Of a stretch of DNA of 64,000 nucleotides, positions 24,403-33,956 are shown piece after piece. The notes below the pieces were generated by a model. It searched no databases and was not told the DNA's origin. It worked only from the letters and a program-made list of their open reading frames with translations. A program made the translations under genes and the position numbers. Numbering within the stretch: the stretch's first letter is position 1; each line of letters starts with the position of its first letter. This DNA comes from DASQFI01 sp035633215 (GTDB taxonomy: Bacteria > Acidobacteriota > Vicinamibacteria > Vicinamibacterales > SCN-69-37). Location: positions 496,001 through 560,000 of the forward strand of contig DASQFI010000039.1 of the NCBI GenBank assembly GCA_035633215.1, in the 5' to 3' direction.

Positions 24403-25923
24403 TTAGTTGCCGCCCTTGCCCGCAGCCGCCTCGACATCCGCCCTCGTCAGCGGCCGATCCGGGTTCGGCGGGTGTGCCTGAATCCACGTGTTGTAGTCGA
24501 GCTTGAGCCGGTTGAGGGCTTCGACCGCCGACTTTAGAAGTCCTATCTGAGCGGGGGTGGGATTCACAGCCGTGATATCCGCCGTCCACACGGCTTTCTC
24601 TGCTGGCAGATAGACGGCCAGCAGGCCATCACTGTGCTCGTTCGGGATGCGATGGAGCTCGACGACCTTGCCGTTCGTCCCTTTGCGCACGTCGCGATCG
24701 CCGACGGCCTCGACGACGTTCGGGCGACGAGCCGCCACTTTCGAGAGGCTGTCGCCAATGAGCGTGCGCGGGCCCGCGAGCAGCCGTTCGAGGACCGGCT
24801 CGTTGTTGCGGTGCGTCAGAATCGTGGCGCCCTCGGCGATGGCCGCACCAAGACCACCCGCGTGATCGAAGTGTGCGTGCGAGTTGACGACGAATCGGAT
24901 CGGCTTGCTGGGAATGGCCTGTTTGGCCGCCGCCATCACCGCCAGGCCGCGGGCGTCGTTCTGACCGCTCTCGACGACGACGATGTGATCGCCCATGTCG
25001 ATGGCGAGCGACGTGTAGTTGCCACCAATCTTGAAAACGCCTTCGCCGATGCGCTCAGCCGTCGGCGGACCGGCCGCGGCCGGCGGAGCACCAGCGGCCG
25101 GCGGTGGAGGGGGCGGAGCGCCACCACCACCCGGTGCGCCGGCGCGGCCTGGGGGCGGTGGCGGCGTGAGAAGTTCTGTGAGGTTCGATGGGTTCGGAGT
25201 GGCCGTCGTGATGGTCGCCTCGAACGTCTGCAGGCCGGCCTGGCGCTGGACGATGCGCGTCGGCACTTGCACGCCGTTCATGTTCTGGTAGTTCGAGTAC
25301 TCGAATTCAACGAGCAGGTCCCCGGCAACGGCGTGCTCCACGCGCGTCTCAACCCTCGTCACCATGTTCTGACCGTTGATGTAGCCCGTGACCGTGTAGG
25401 GCTCACCCGACGGCGACTTCCTGTTGGCCGGTGAAAACGAGACGACTTGCTGGCCTCCTTGCTGGCGTACGGTCGCGGTGCCGGCTCCTGCCCCTTTGAG
25501 GAACCCCCACGGCGTCGTCCAGATGTTGAGCGCCTGTCCCCAGGCGGTGCCGGCCTGCGCGCCCGTGGTGTTCTGGTTGAACACACCCGGCGTCGGCGCA
25601 GGCGCGCCCGGCACAGTCGGGGGCTGGGTCGGCCCGGTCGCCCGCGAGACGAGCGAGGCCGGGTCGGCCGCCTGGGCGAAGTTCAGCGTGCGAGTGTAGG
25701 TGGTGATCAGCGTCACATTCACCGGCCCCATGGGCTCGCCAATGCTCTTGCTCTGGCCGAAGGCCCCGGTTCGCGCGGTGCCCGAGTACGTGATCGAATT
25801 CAGATTGTCCACGCCCATCGCCTTCGACGCCGCGGCGACGACCGCACTGGCGTTCTGGGCGGGAGTGGCTGTCGAGAGGAACGTCATCATGAGCGCGGCG
25901 ACGGTCAGGCTTCTCAGGAGCAT
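24403..25923 (-). CDS. Exported metallo-beta-lactamase-fold hydrolase with extra N-terminal domain
   Basis: A 506-residue secreted protein. The signal peptide covers residues 1-22 (MLLRSLTVAALMMTFLSTA). Residues 25-255 are a beta-rich domain with IVQRQAGLQTFEATI, resembling the outer-membrane-lipoprotein-sorting type fold. A Pro/Gly/Ala linker (about residues 260-295) leads to the MBL domain, whose HxHxDH motif reads SHAHFDH near residue 347, with further ligands in ILTHRNN and TADITAVNP. A zinc-dependent periplasmic hydrolase is inferred; the substrate is unknown. The very long open frame upstream to 27633 is antisense to the L,D-transpeptidase and was discarded. Confidence 0.85.
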   Translation of the reverse strand: MLLRSLTVAALMMTFLSTATPAQNASAVVAAASKAMGVDNLNSITYSGTARTGAFGQSKSIGEPMGPVNVTLITTYTRTLNFAQAADPASLVSRATGPTQPPTVPGAPAPTPGVFNQNTTGAQAGTAWGQALNIWTTPWGFLKGAGAGTATVRQQGGQQVVSFSPANRKSPSGEPYTVTGYINGQNMVTRVETRVEHAVAGDLLVEFEYSNYQNMNGVQVPTRIVQRQAGLQTFEATITTATPNPSNLTELLTPPPPPGRAGAPGGGGAPPPPPPAAGAPPAAAGPPTAERIGEGVFKIGGNYTSLAIDMGDHIVVVESGQNDARGLAVMAAAKQAIPSKPIRFVVNSHAHFDHAGGLGAAIAEGATILTHRNNEPVLERLLAGPRTLIGDSLSKVAARRPNVVEAVGDRDVRKGTNGKVVELHRIPNEHSDGLLAVYLPAEKAVWTADITAVNPTPAQIGLLKSAVEALNRLKLDYNTWIQAHPPNPDRPLTRADVEAAAGKGGN

Positions 25924-25983
25924 AGGTGCCTCTGTCCTTAGCGTAACCTTTACAATGAGTCCTGTCGTGCTGCGCGACTCTGC

Positions 25984-27738
25984 ATGCGCGGTCCAATCGT
26001 CGTGAAGGCTTCCACGGTCGCTGCGCTGGGCCTCGCTCTCCTGACCGGCGCCTGCGGGGGGGCACCGGCGCCCGCGCCGCCGGCACCCTCGAACGCCAGC
26101 CCCGCACCGCGTCACACAGAGCCGGTGTCGGGCGCTGTGCTCAATCCCGATGTGGCGGCAACCGTCGACAACGTCTTGTCGTCCGCCGAGCACCCCGGCC
26201 TGGGATGGGGAAAGATCCCCGACGTGGTCGCGGCGTTGAGGCCACTCTATGAAGCCGAACCAGACCGGCTCTTTTGGTTCGACGGAACCACCCCTTCGAC
26301 GGCGCTTGACCACACGCTCGCTACGCTCTCTGCCGCCGGCGATCACGGTCTCGATGCCGCAGACTACGACGCGGCCACGCTCGGCGGACAATGGTCGGCG
26401 CTGCAGAAGGGCCCCGTGGCACCGGCCGACCGCGCGCTGTTCGATCTTGGCGTCAGCGTCGCGGCCGCACGGATACTCAAGGCGGTGTACGTCGGCCGTG
26501 TCGATCCCGCGACGATGTACTGGGGATACGACGTCAGCACGAAGCAGCCGGGTCTCGCCGCGTTGTTGCGCGATGTGCGCGGGGGCAAGCGGCTCGCGGT
26601 TGTCCTCGACGGCCTCTCGCCCCCGGTGGCGCACTACGCCCGCGCCCGGCGCACCCTGGCCGCCTACAAGGCGCTGGCGCGCGCAGGTGAACCGCCGCGC
26701 GTTCCCGAACTGCCGAAGGGAAGGACGAAGGTGGAGCCCGGCCAGACCTGGGAGGGCATCCCGGCGATCGCCATGCGTCTGCGCGTCCTTGGCGACCTGG
26801 CGGCCGATGCCACCGTTGACGGTACTGCGTACTCTGGCGCGCTCGTCGAAGCGGTCAAGCGCTGCCAGGGGCGTCACGGCCTCGAGGCCAACGGCGTGGT
26901 TGGCGCGGGTTCGATCCGGGCACTGAACGTGTCGCTGGCTCAGCGCGTGAGACAGATTGAGCTGGCTATGGAGCGCATGCGCTGGCTTCCGACCCTGAGC
27001 GATCGACCCAACGTGTTCGTCAACGTGCCGCTGTTCCGGATGTGGGCCACCGATCCCACCACCGGGGACGAGCCGCTGCGGATGAACGTGGTGGTCGGCA
27101 AATCGCTCGGCCACCAGACGCCCATCTTCGTCGAGCAGATGGAATACGTCATCTTCCGGCCGTATTGGAACCCGCCGCGGGGGATCGCCGTCCGGGAGAT
27201 CGTCCCAAAGGCGCGGCGGGATCCCTCGTATTTCGTGACCGAAGCGCTGGAGATCGTCGAGCGCGGCGACGACAATGCTCAGACGTTCGAACCAACCCCC
27301 GAGAACCTGTCGAAGGTCGTGGCCGGCCGGCTGCACATCCGCCAGAAGCCCGGCCCGAAGAACTCGCTCGGCCTGGCCAAGTTCATCTTCCCGAATGCCG
27401 ACGACGTCTACATGCACGGGACGCCGTCCCAGCAGCTCTTCTCGCGCGCCAGGCGCGATTTCAGTCACGGCTGTATCCGCCTCGAGGATCCGGCGCGGTT
27501 TGCGCAATGGGTGTTGCGGGATCAGCCGGAATGGACGCGGCAAAAGATCGAGGCGGCCATGCAGGGAACACGACCCACGCGCGTCAACCTGAAGCAGCCG
27601 CTCACCGTCGTGCTGTTCTACGATACGGTCCACGTAAACTCGGAAGGTGTGGTGTTCTTCGTCGACGATATCTACGGCGACGACCGCGACCTCGACGTGG
27701 CGCTCGCGCGCGGCTATCCCTATCCGGTCAAGGGCTGA
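25984..27738 (+). CDS. L,D-transpeptidase, YcbB/LdtD-like lipoprotein
   Basis: A 584-residue envelope enzyme making 3-3 peptidoglycan cross-links or attaching proteins to peptidoglycan. A lipobox LLTGAC near residue 21 predicts a lipoprotein. A scaffold domain covers residues 50-260, a peptidoglycan-binding helix pair is near 285-320 (CQGRHGLEANGVVGAGSIRA), and the YkuD domain spans about 340-540. The catalytic motif SHGCIR is at residues 494-499 with nucleophile Cys497. It diverges from the MBL gene across only 60 bp, so promoters must be compact or overlapping. Confidence 0.93.
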   Translation: MRGPIVVKASTVAALGLALLTGACGGAPAPAPPAPSNASPAPRHTEPVSGAVLNPDVAATVDNVLSSAEHPGLGWGKIPDVVAALRPLYEAEPDRLFWFDGTTPSTALDHTLATLSAAGDHGLDAADYDAATLGGQWSALQKGPVAPADRALFDLGVSVAAARILKAVYVGRVDPATMYWGYDVSTKQPGLAALLRDVRGGKRLAVVLDGLSPPVAHYARARRTLAAYKALARAGEPPRVPELPKGRTKVEPGQTWEGIPAIAMRLRVLGDLAADATVDGTAYSGALVEAVKRCQGRHGLEANGVVGAGSIRALNVSLAQRVRQIELAMERMRWLPTLSDRPNVFVNVPLFRMWATDPTTGDEPLRMNVVVGKSLGHQTPIFVEQMEYVIFRPYWNPPRGIAVREIVPKARRDPSYFVTEALEIVERGDDNAQTFEPTPENLSKVVAGRLHIRQKPGPKNSLGLAKFIFPNADDVYMHGTPSQQLFSRARRDFSHGCIRLEDPARFAQWVLRDQPEWTRQKIEAAMQGTRPTRVNLKQPLTVVLFYDTVHVNSEGVVFFVDDIYGDDRDLDVALARGYPYPVKG

Positions 27739-27790
27739 GCGGCGTCAAGAATGTCGCGATTGACCCGGCGTTCTATAATCCGCACTTCTC

Positions 27791-29410
27791 ATGCATCTCG
27801 AACCCACCCGCCGGCCGCGTCTGCCGGCGGTCGGTCTGACCGCCGCGTTGACCGTGGCGGGAGTCCTCGCCGCGCCGCCTGAAGTTCAGACGCCCTCGCA
27901 GTCGAACGCGCCGTCCATCCCGAGCCGACTGTGGGTCGACGCGACGTCCGAAACGATCGGCGAAACGAAGGAGTGGACCAACAAGGTCGAAGTGGCCGAT
28001 CTCGACGCCGATGGACGCCCGGACCTGTTGTTTGCCAACGGCGGCAATTACTCCGAACCAGGTCCGCCCGAGCTGAGCCGCGTCTTCTTCAATCAAGGTC
28101 CCGGCCGTCGGTTTGTCGAGCGGACCACCGCAGTCTTCGGTCCAACGCCCGCTCTCTCGCGCGTGATCAAGGCACGCGATGTGTCCGGCGACGGCCTCGT
28201 CGACATTTTCGTCGGGACGACCTACCAGACGCAGAGCCGTCTCTACCTTGGCACGGGCGGCGGGAGCTTTCGCGAAGCCACCGCGACGCATCTGCCGCAG
28301 GTGACGCTCAGCGTCGGCGATCTCGAGTTCGGCGACGTCGACGGCGACGGCGATCTCGACGTCGTCCTCGCCGACTGGGGCGCGGGCAACAACATGACAA
28401 ATGTCGGCGGACGAACCCGGCTCTGGGTGAACGACGGATCGGGCCGATTCACGGATGCCACGGACGGCCGCATGCCGGACGCGCTCGTCCGGTTCTCGTG
28501 GGACCTCGAGCTGGTGGACACTGACAACGACTACGACCTCGACGTCCTCGTGTCGTGCAAGCGCTGCGCCGGCAGCTACCTCTTTCGCAACGACGGGAGC
28601 GGAAAATTCGCGGACGAGTCACGCGTCTTGCCCGCGTACACGAACAACTACGAATTCGAGGCGATGGACCTGGACGGCGATACGTTCCTCGATCTCGTGA
28701 CCATCAACGACGGCGATATCGTGAACGAAGTGGGTTCCAGCCGGCGCGAGCATGTGTTCAGAAACGACGGCCGCGGCCGCTACCGCGACGCGACCACACG
28801 CTGGTGGCCGCCGGAATCGAACATCGGCGAAGACGACAACATCGTCGCGTTCCTGGATTTCGATTCGGACGGCGACGCCGACTTTGTCGTCGGGTCGCTC
28901 AGCGGGCCGGATCGGCTGTTAATCAATGACGGGAAGGGTCACCTGACGCTCGCGCGTGATGTCTTTGACGGACCGGAAACGCCGGGGACGTTGGGCCTGG
29001 CGCTGGCCGATCTCGATGGCGACGGCCGGATGGACGTGATTCAGGCGCAAGGCGAACATCCCACCGCCGTGCAGGAGCGTGTCTTTCTCGGCCGCGGTCT
29101 GCAGCCGGACATGTCGCCGCCGTCGGTCACCATCGTCAACGCCCGAAAGCTCGGTGGCCGGCCGGATGTCACGATTCGTGCGCGTGTGCACGATCGGAAG
29201 AGTCCGTTGTTGGCGACTGAACTGCGGCGGGTCGAAGTTCAGTGGGACTCGGAAAAGGGTCCGGCCTCCGTGGCAATGAAGTGGTATGGCGAATACCTGT
29301 GGCGTATCGACATACCGGCCCAATTCACTGAAGGCACCGCCTTTCGCGTCTGCGCTACCGACGCCGCCGGAAATACCGCATGCGCCAGCCCCGCCCTTGC
29401 TACGCGATGA
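27791..29410 (+). CDS. Exported VCBS/FG-GAP repeat beta-propeller protein
   Basis: A 539-residue secreted protein. The signal is at residues 1-25. Seven or more calcium-type repeats follow, for example DLDADGRPDLLFANGG, DVSGDGLVDIFVGT, DVDGDGDLDVVLADWG, DLDGDTFLDLVTINDG and DLDGDGRMDVIQAQGE, arranged as an integrin-like propeller. Residues 445-535 form an Ig-like beta-sandwich (PDVTIRARVHDRKSPLLATE). It is likely cell-surface or extracellular. It converges with, and overlaps by 11 bp, the DUF1501 gene. Confidence 0.9.
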   Translation: MHLEPTRRPRLPAVGLTAALTVAGVLAAPPEVQTPSQSNAPSIPSRLWVDATSETIGETKEWTNKVEVADLDADGRPDLLFANGGNYSEPGPPELSRVFFNQGPGRRFVERTTAVFGPTPALSRVIKARDVSGDGLVDIFVGTTYQTQSRLYLGTGGGSFREATATHLPQVTLSVGDLEFGDVDGDGDLDVVLADWGAGNNMTNVGGRTRLWVNDGSGRFTDATDGRMPDALVRFSWDLELVDTDNDYDLDVLVSCKRCAGSYLFRNDGSGKFADESRVLPAYTNNYEFEAMDLDGDTFLDLVTINDGDIVNEVGSSRREHVFRNDGRGRYRDATTRWWPPESNIGEDDNIVAFLDFDSDGDADFVVGSLSGPDRLLINDGKGHLTLARDVFDGPETPGTLGLALADLDGDGRMDVIQAQGEHPTAVQERVFLGRGLQPDMSPPSVTIVNARKLGGRPDVTIRARVHDRKSPLLATELRRVEVQWDSEKGPASVAMKWYGEYLWRIDIPAQFTEGTAFRVCATDAAGNTACASPALATR

Positions 29411-30842
29411 TGTCCTGAATGACCTTGCCCGAGACGTCGGTGAGCCGGAAGTCGCGGCCGCTGAATCGGTACGTCAGCTTCGTGTGATCGATGCCGAGCA
29501 AGTGGAGGATCGTCGCGTGCAGATCGTGCACGTGTACGGGGTTCTCGACTGCCTTGAAACCGAAATCATCCGTGGCGCCGTAGGTCATCCCGCCCTTGAC
29601 GCCGCCACCGGCCAGCCACACGGTGAATCCGAACGGGTTGTGATCGCGGCCATTCTGAATCGAGCCCGCTCCGGCGCCCACTTCCACGACCGGCGTGCGC
29701 CCGAATTCGGATCCGCAGACGACGAGCGTGTCTTTGAAGAGGCCGCGTGACTTCAGGTCCTTGATCACGGCGGCAAACGGCTGATCGGAATCCTTGGCGT
29801 TCTTGCGGTGCTCCAGGATGTCGGCGTGGTGATCCCAGGGATCGCCGGCGGCGTAGTAGACCTGCACCATGCGGACGCCGCGCTCGGCCAGCCGGACAGC
29901 CATGAGGCACCCGCGCGCCGTGCTGCCCGACCCGTACAGCTTCAGCGTCGCTTCGCTCTCTTTGCGAATGTCGAAGACCTCGGGCGCTTCCGTCTGCATG
30001 CGGAAGGCCACTTCCATCGACTTGAGGGCCGCCTCGAGTTGCGGATCGCGCGGCTCGGCGACTTCGCGCAGCTGATCGAGCCTGGCGAGCAAATCCAGCT
30101 CGCGCCGCTGTTCCGGCAGCGCGAAGTCCTTGTTGTAGATGAACTGGATGAGCTTCTTCGGATCGAACTCCTTACCGATGATTTGATCCGCGCGCTCCAC
30201 CTTGGACGGGATGAACGTGCCCTGATGCACGGCCGGCAGGAAAGCGCCGTTCCACAGCGGCGGCCCGACGGTCGTGGGCATCGTCGGGCAGAGCACGACG
30301 TAGCCGGGCAGATTCTGATTCTCCGTCCCCAATCCGTACGTCAGCCACGACCCGAGCGACGGCCGCCCGGCCTGCGTGTGGCCGGTGTTCATCATCAACA
30401 TCGACGGCTCGTGGTTCGGAATGTCCGTCTGGACCGAGCGAACCACGCAGATGTCGTCGATGCATTCGCCGACGTACGGGAAGAGCTCGCTCACTTCGAT
30501 GCCGCTCTGTCCGTACTTCTTGAACGTGAACGGCGATTTCAGCAGCATGCCGGTCTTGCGCTCGGTCGCAATCTGACCGCCGGGCAGGGGGTGCCCGTGG
30601 TACTGGGTCAGCGCCGGCTTGGGATCGAAGCTGTCCACCTGCGACAACCCGCCGTTCATGAACAGAAAAATGACGCGCTTGGCACGGGCCGGATGATGCA
30701 CGCCGCCGGTCGCCTGCCGGGCGTCGAATCCGGCCGCCGCGAGCGAATCCCCCACCAGGCTGGCAAACGCCATCATGCCGAAGCCGCCGCCGATGCGGCA
30801 GAGCGCGTCGCGGCGCGTGACGGGCGGTGGACCTTTGTGCAT
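29400..30842 (-). CDS. DUF1501 family sulfatase-like protein, Tat-exported
   Basis: A 480-residue DUF1501 protein. The N-terminus has a twin-arginine-type signal (TRRDALCRIGGGFGMMAFAS). Family landmarks include FLFMNGGLSQVDSFDPKP, PNHEPSMLMMNTGHTQAGRP, and VCGSEFGRTPV near the C-terminus, which belong to an alkaline-phosphatase-like fold. DUF1501 genes are usually paired with DUF1549/DUF1553 cytochrome genes, as here, 33 bp downstream of one. The reaction is unknown. Confidence 0.92.
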   Translation of the reverse strand: MHKGPPPVTRRDALCRIGGGFGMMAFASLVGDSLAAAGFDARQATGGVHHPARAKRVIFLFMNGGLSQVDSFDPKPALTQYHGHPLPGGQIATERKTGMLLKSPFTFKKYGQSGIEVSELFPYVGECIDDICVVRSVQTDIPNHEPSMLMMNTGHTQAGRPSLGSWLTYGLGTENQNLPGYVVLCPTMPTTVGPPLWNGAFLPAVHQGTFIPSKVERADQIIGKEFDPKKLIQFIYNKDFALPEQRRELDLLARLDQLREVAEPRDPQLEAALKSMEVAFRMQTEAPEVFDIRKESEATLKLYGSGSTARGCLMAVRLAERGVRMVQVYYAAGDPWDHHADILEHRKNAKDSDQPFAAVIKDLKSRGLFKDTLVVCGSEFGRTPVVEVGAGAGSIQNGRDHNPFGFTVWLAGGGVKGGMTYGATDDFGFKAVENPVHVHDLHATILHLLGIDHTKLTYRFSGRDFRLTDVSGKVIQDIIA

Positions 30843-30874
30843 ATGAGAAAGGTTTTGCCTTGGGCCTTTTGAAC

Positions 30875-33800
30875 TTACTTCACAAACAGAAACTCGTTCG
30901 AGCTCAGCAACACCTTCACGTACCGGCCCAGCACGGTGACCGGCAACTTCTCCTTGTCGTCGCCGAGCGCGCCCGCACCCGGGGTGACACCCGCCATCAT
31001 GCCTGGCGGTCCGGCGTCGGCGGCGTCCGGCGGTTCGGCGGGCGCGGCGGGCTTGGACGCTTTGTCCGCGCTCGCCGCTTTTACTTGTTCGGCCTTTTTC
31101 TCCTCGTACTGCTTCATCGGCTCAACAGAGAGGAACTGGCGGCCGGCGGCTTCCTCGGCCGGCGTCGGCGCCCGTCCGAAAATCAGGCGATAGGCCTTCC
31201 GAATTCGGGCCGTGTCGTCCTTCTCCGCGCGAATCTTCTCGGCGACACGCTCGGCCTGCTGTTGCATGAATTCGCTGTTCATGAAGAACAGCCGCTGCAG
31301 CGGCACGTTGGTGGCGAATCGCTTCTCGGCCGATTGGCTCGGGCTGGGAAAATCGAACAGCTGCAGGAACTCATCCAGCTTGTAGCGTGACACCTTGCCG
31401 TAGATGGTCCGCCGGCCGGAGAGCGGCGTCAGCGGCACCGATGGGCCGCCCATCCTGGTGTCCAGCACGCCCGACACGGCGATGACCGCGTCACGGATCT
31501 GCTCGGCACTCAGGCGATGCGTCTCGGCCCGCCAGTACAGCCGGTTGCCCGAGTCCTTTTCGGCATTGGCCGGCAGCGTGGCGCTGCTCAGCTGGTAGAC
31601 GGCGCTCAACATGATCTCGCGATGCAGCGCCTTGATCGAGAGCTTGTGATCGATGAATCGCTGCGACAGGTACTCGAGCAGCTCGGGGTTGGTCGGCCGC
31701 TCGCCGTTCTTGCCGAAGTTGCTCGGCGTGTCCACGAGGCCGGTCCCCATGTGGGCTTTCCAGATCCGGTTGACCATCACGCGCATCGCGATGGGCTGAC
31801 GGAGGATGGCTTCGGCCATCTCGAGCCGGCCGCTGCCGCGCGTGAAGCGCAGCGGCTCGCCGGGGCTGAAAATGCTCAGGAACCCTCGCGGCGCCTCGTC
31901 GCCGAGCCGGAACGCGCTGCCGCGCACGCTCACTTTGAGATCGACCGGCTTTTCGATGTCACGGACACCGTGAATGTACGCGTACTTCTCTGGAAGCGCG
32001 TCGCGCATGGTCTTGATGTCGGCGCGCAGCGACTCGATCAGGCTGCGGCGATCCGGCCCGAGCTGCCGCTCGAGGCCCCATCCGCGAAAGACGAGCAGCG
32101 CGGACTTGGCGCGCGTCGGGTCCTGCCCGGCGACGACCATGCTGTCGAGGTCGCGAGCAAAGACATCGGTCCACAGGTTCATGCGTTCGTTCGGCAGGCT
32201 CTTCAGCTCCAGCCCGCAGCCCGGGCAGAAGTCGTCGTTGGTGATGAACTCGTTGGGCAGGTTCGCGCGTTCCTTCTTCTTGGTCCCGGGCAGCGCTTTC
32301 GCCCGGATGATGTCGTTCTCCTCGTCGATCGCGCGCTTCTCGAGCAGGACGTCGAGCACCAGTTCCTGGAACTGCTCGCTCAGCCGCTTGGCCTCGGCCG
32401 CCGTGCCGCCGGCCTTGACCAGCTCCTGCCAGGCTTTCAGGAACGGATAGAACGCCGGCGGCTTGTCGAGGAACCGCAGCCAGCGATCGAAGAGCTCGTA
32501 ATCGAGCTTCTGCGCGTCGACCGTGCGCGCCTTGTCAGCCTTCGGCTCGCCGGCCACACGCCAGGCGGCCTGCATGTACTTCGCCGACTGAAACGCGAGC
32601 GTCTCGGCCAGCTGCTTCGACTCGCGCGAGAGATACTCGCCCAGCAGCTCTTCCTTCTTCTCGATCTTCTTTTCCTGCGCCTTGTAGTCGTCGACGACGG
32701 TTTTGGGCGCGAGGGGATACTCATGGTACGGGGAGTTGAGGAAGACGCCGGCGAGCGCGTAGTAGTCGTTGGTCGGAATCGGATCGTACTTGTGATCGTG
32801 ACAGCGGGCGCACGCCACGGTGAGGCCGAGCAGACCGCGGCTGACCGCGTCCACGCGATCGTTGCGCTCGTCGGCACGGGTGATTTCCACGGCGCCATTG
32901 TCGTAGTACCACGGACCCAGACCGAGGAACCCGAGCGCCGGCAAATGGCGGACGCGCGAGGGCTCGTCCAGCAGATCGGCCGCGAGCTGCGCCTTCACGA
33001 ACTGGTCGTACGGCAGGTCGTCGTTGAACGCCCGTACGACCCAGTCGCGATACAGGTACGCGTTCGGATACGACGCGAACCCGCGGCCCGACGGATCCAG
33101 GCTGCGATAGTCGTCTTCGGCGAAGCGGGCGACGTCGAGCCACACCCTCGCCCAGGCTTCGCCGTAGCGCGGTGACGCGAGCAGTCGATCGACGACCTTG
33201 TCGAATGCGGTCGGCGACTTGTCGGCCAGGAACGCGTCCATCTCCTCGGGCGTCGGCGGAAGGCCGGTGAGATCGAGCGACGCGCGACGAATCAGCGTCG
33301 GCTTGTCGGCGGCCGCGACGGGGCGCAGGCCTTCACGCTCGAGCCGGGCCAGGATGAATCGATCGATGCCCGTCCTGGGCCACGACCCGTCTTTCACCGC
33401 CGGTGGCGGCGTGGACGTGATGGGCTGGAAGGCCCAGAACGCGCGATGTTCAGCCGTGATGGTCATCGCGGGCTTTGCGGCCGACGCCGGCGTGCTGGCC
33501 GGCCAGGGAGCGCCCGCGCTCACCCAGTCGACCAGTGCCTTGATGTCGTCGTCCTTCAGCTTTGGCCGGCCGCTCGGCATCTCCGGTGCCTTCGGCTCGC
33601 GCCGCACCGCTTTGATGAGCAGACTCTCGTCCGGCTTGCCGGGCTCGATGGCGGGTCCCGATGCGCCGCCCTTCAGGATCGCCTCACGCGAATCGAGACG
33701 CAATCCCGCCTTGGGGTTGTCGGTATGGCAGTCGTAGCAGTTGGCGGCAAGGATCGGCCGGACGCGCACCTCGAAAAACTCCGGCGTCCCAGCCTCGGCG

Positions 33801-33916
33801 GTCATCGCCTGCGCCTGCGGCGCCGGCTGGACCTGACGCGCGTGTATCGCGACGCCCAGTGCGGCAACCAGCACCAGCATCGCGCATCCCCAAAACGAAG
33901 CTCGACAACGAGGCAT
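30875..33916 (-). CDS. PSD1-type cytochrome: haem domain plus DUF1549 and DUF1553
   Basis: A 1013-residue exported protein. A signal peptide starts at ATG 33916 (MPRCRASFWGCAMLVLVAAL). A planctomycete-type cytochrome c domain follows with one CYDCH haem site (near residue 58), then DUF1549 (RFILARLEREGLRP; ACARCHDHKYDPI supplies a second CxxCH) and DUF1553 (MVNRIWKAHMGTGLV, FVDTPSNFG-like segment, VYQLSS). The tail is Lys/Ala-rich. Paired with DUF1501 downstream, it is presumably a periplasmic redox-coupled system; the substrate is unknown. The longer frame to 34324 is antisense to the propeller gene and rejected. Confidence 0.92.
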   Translation of the reverse strand: MPRCRASFWGCAMLVLVAALGVAIHARQVQPAPQAQAMTAEAGTPEFFEVRVRPILAANCYDCHTDNPKAGLRLDSREAILKGGASGPAIEPGKPDESLLIKAVRREPKAPEMPSGRPKLKDDDIKALVDWVSAGAPWPASTPASAAKPAMTITAEHRAFWAFQPITSTPPPAVKDGSWPRTGIDRFILARLEREGLRPVAAADKPTLIRRASLDLTGLPPTPEEMDAFLADKSPTAFDKVVDRLLASPRYGEAWARVWLDVARFAEDDYRSLDPSGRGFASYPNAYLYRDWVVRAFNDDLPYDQFVKAQLAADLLDEPSRVRHLPALGFLGLGPWYYDNGAVEITRADERNDRVDAVSRGLLGLTVACARCHDHKYDPIPTNDYYALAGVFLNSPYHEYPLAPKTVVDDYKAQEKKIEKKEELLGEYLSRESKQLAETLAFQSAKYMQAAWRVAGEPKADKARTVDAQKLDYELFDRWLRFLDKPPAFYPFLKAWQELVKAGGTAAEAKRLSEQFQELVLDVLLEKRAIDEENDIIRAKALPGTKKKERANLPNEFITNDDFCPGCGLELKSLPNERMNLWTDVFARDLDSMVVAGQDPTRAKSALLVFRGWGLERQLGPDRRSLIESLRADIKTMRDALPEKYAYIHGVRDIEKPVDLKVSVRGSAFRLGDEAPRGFLSIFSPGEPLRFTRGSGRLEMAEAILRQPIAMRVMVNRIWKAHMGTGLVDTPSNFGKNGERPTNPELLEYLSQRFIDHKLSIKALHREIMLSAVYQLSSATLPANAEKDSGNRLYWRAETHRLSAEQIRDAVIAVSGVLDTRMGGPSVPLTPLSGRRTIYGKVSRYKLDEFLQLFDFPSPSQSAEKRFATNVPLQRLFFMNSEFMQQQAERVAEKIRAEKDDTARIRKAYRLIFGRAPTPAEEAAGRQFLSVEPMKQYEEKKAEQVKAASADKASKPAAPAEPPDAADAGPPGMMAGVTPGAGALGDDKEKLPVTVLGRYVKVLLSSNEFLFVK

Positions 33917-33956
33917 TCCGAGTCCGCCCAAGGACAAGCCGATATTATGGACGTCC

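Noticed and set aside
24403..27633. 1076-residue minus-strand open frame
   Set aside because: Only the part from 25923 has a signal peptide and folds; the rest is antisense to the clear L,D-transpeptidase gene.
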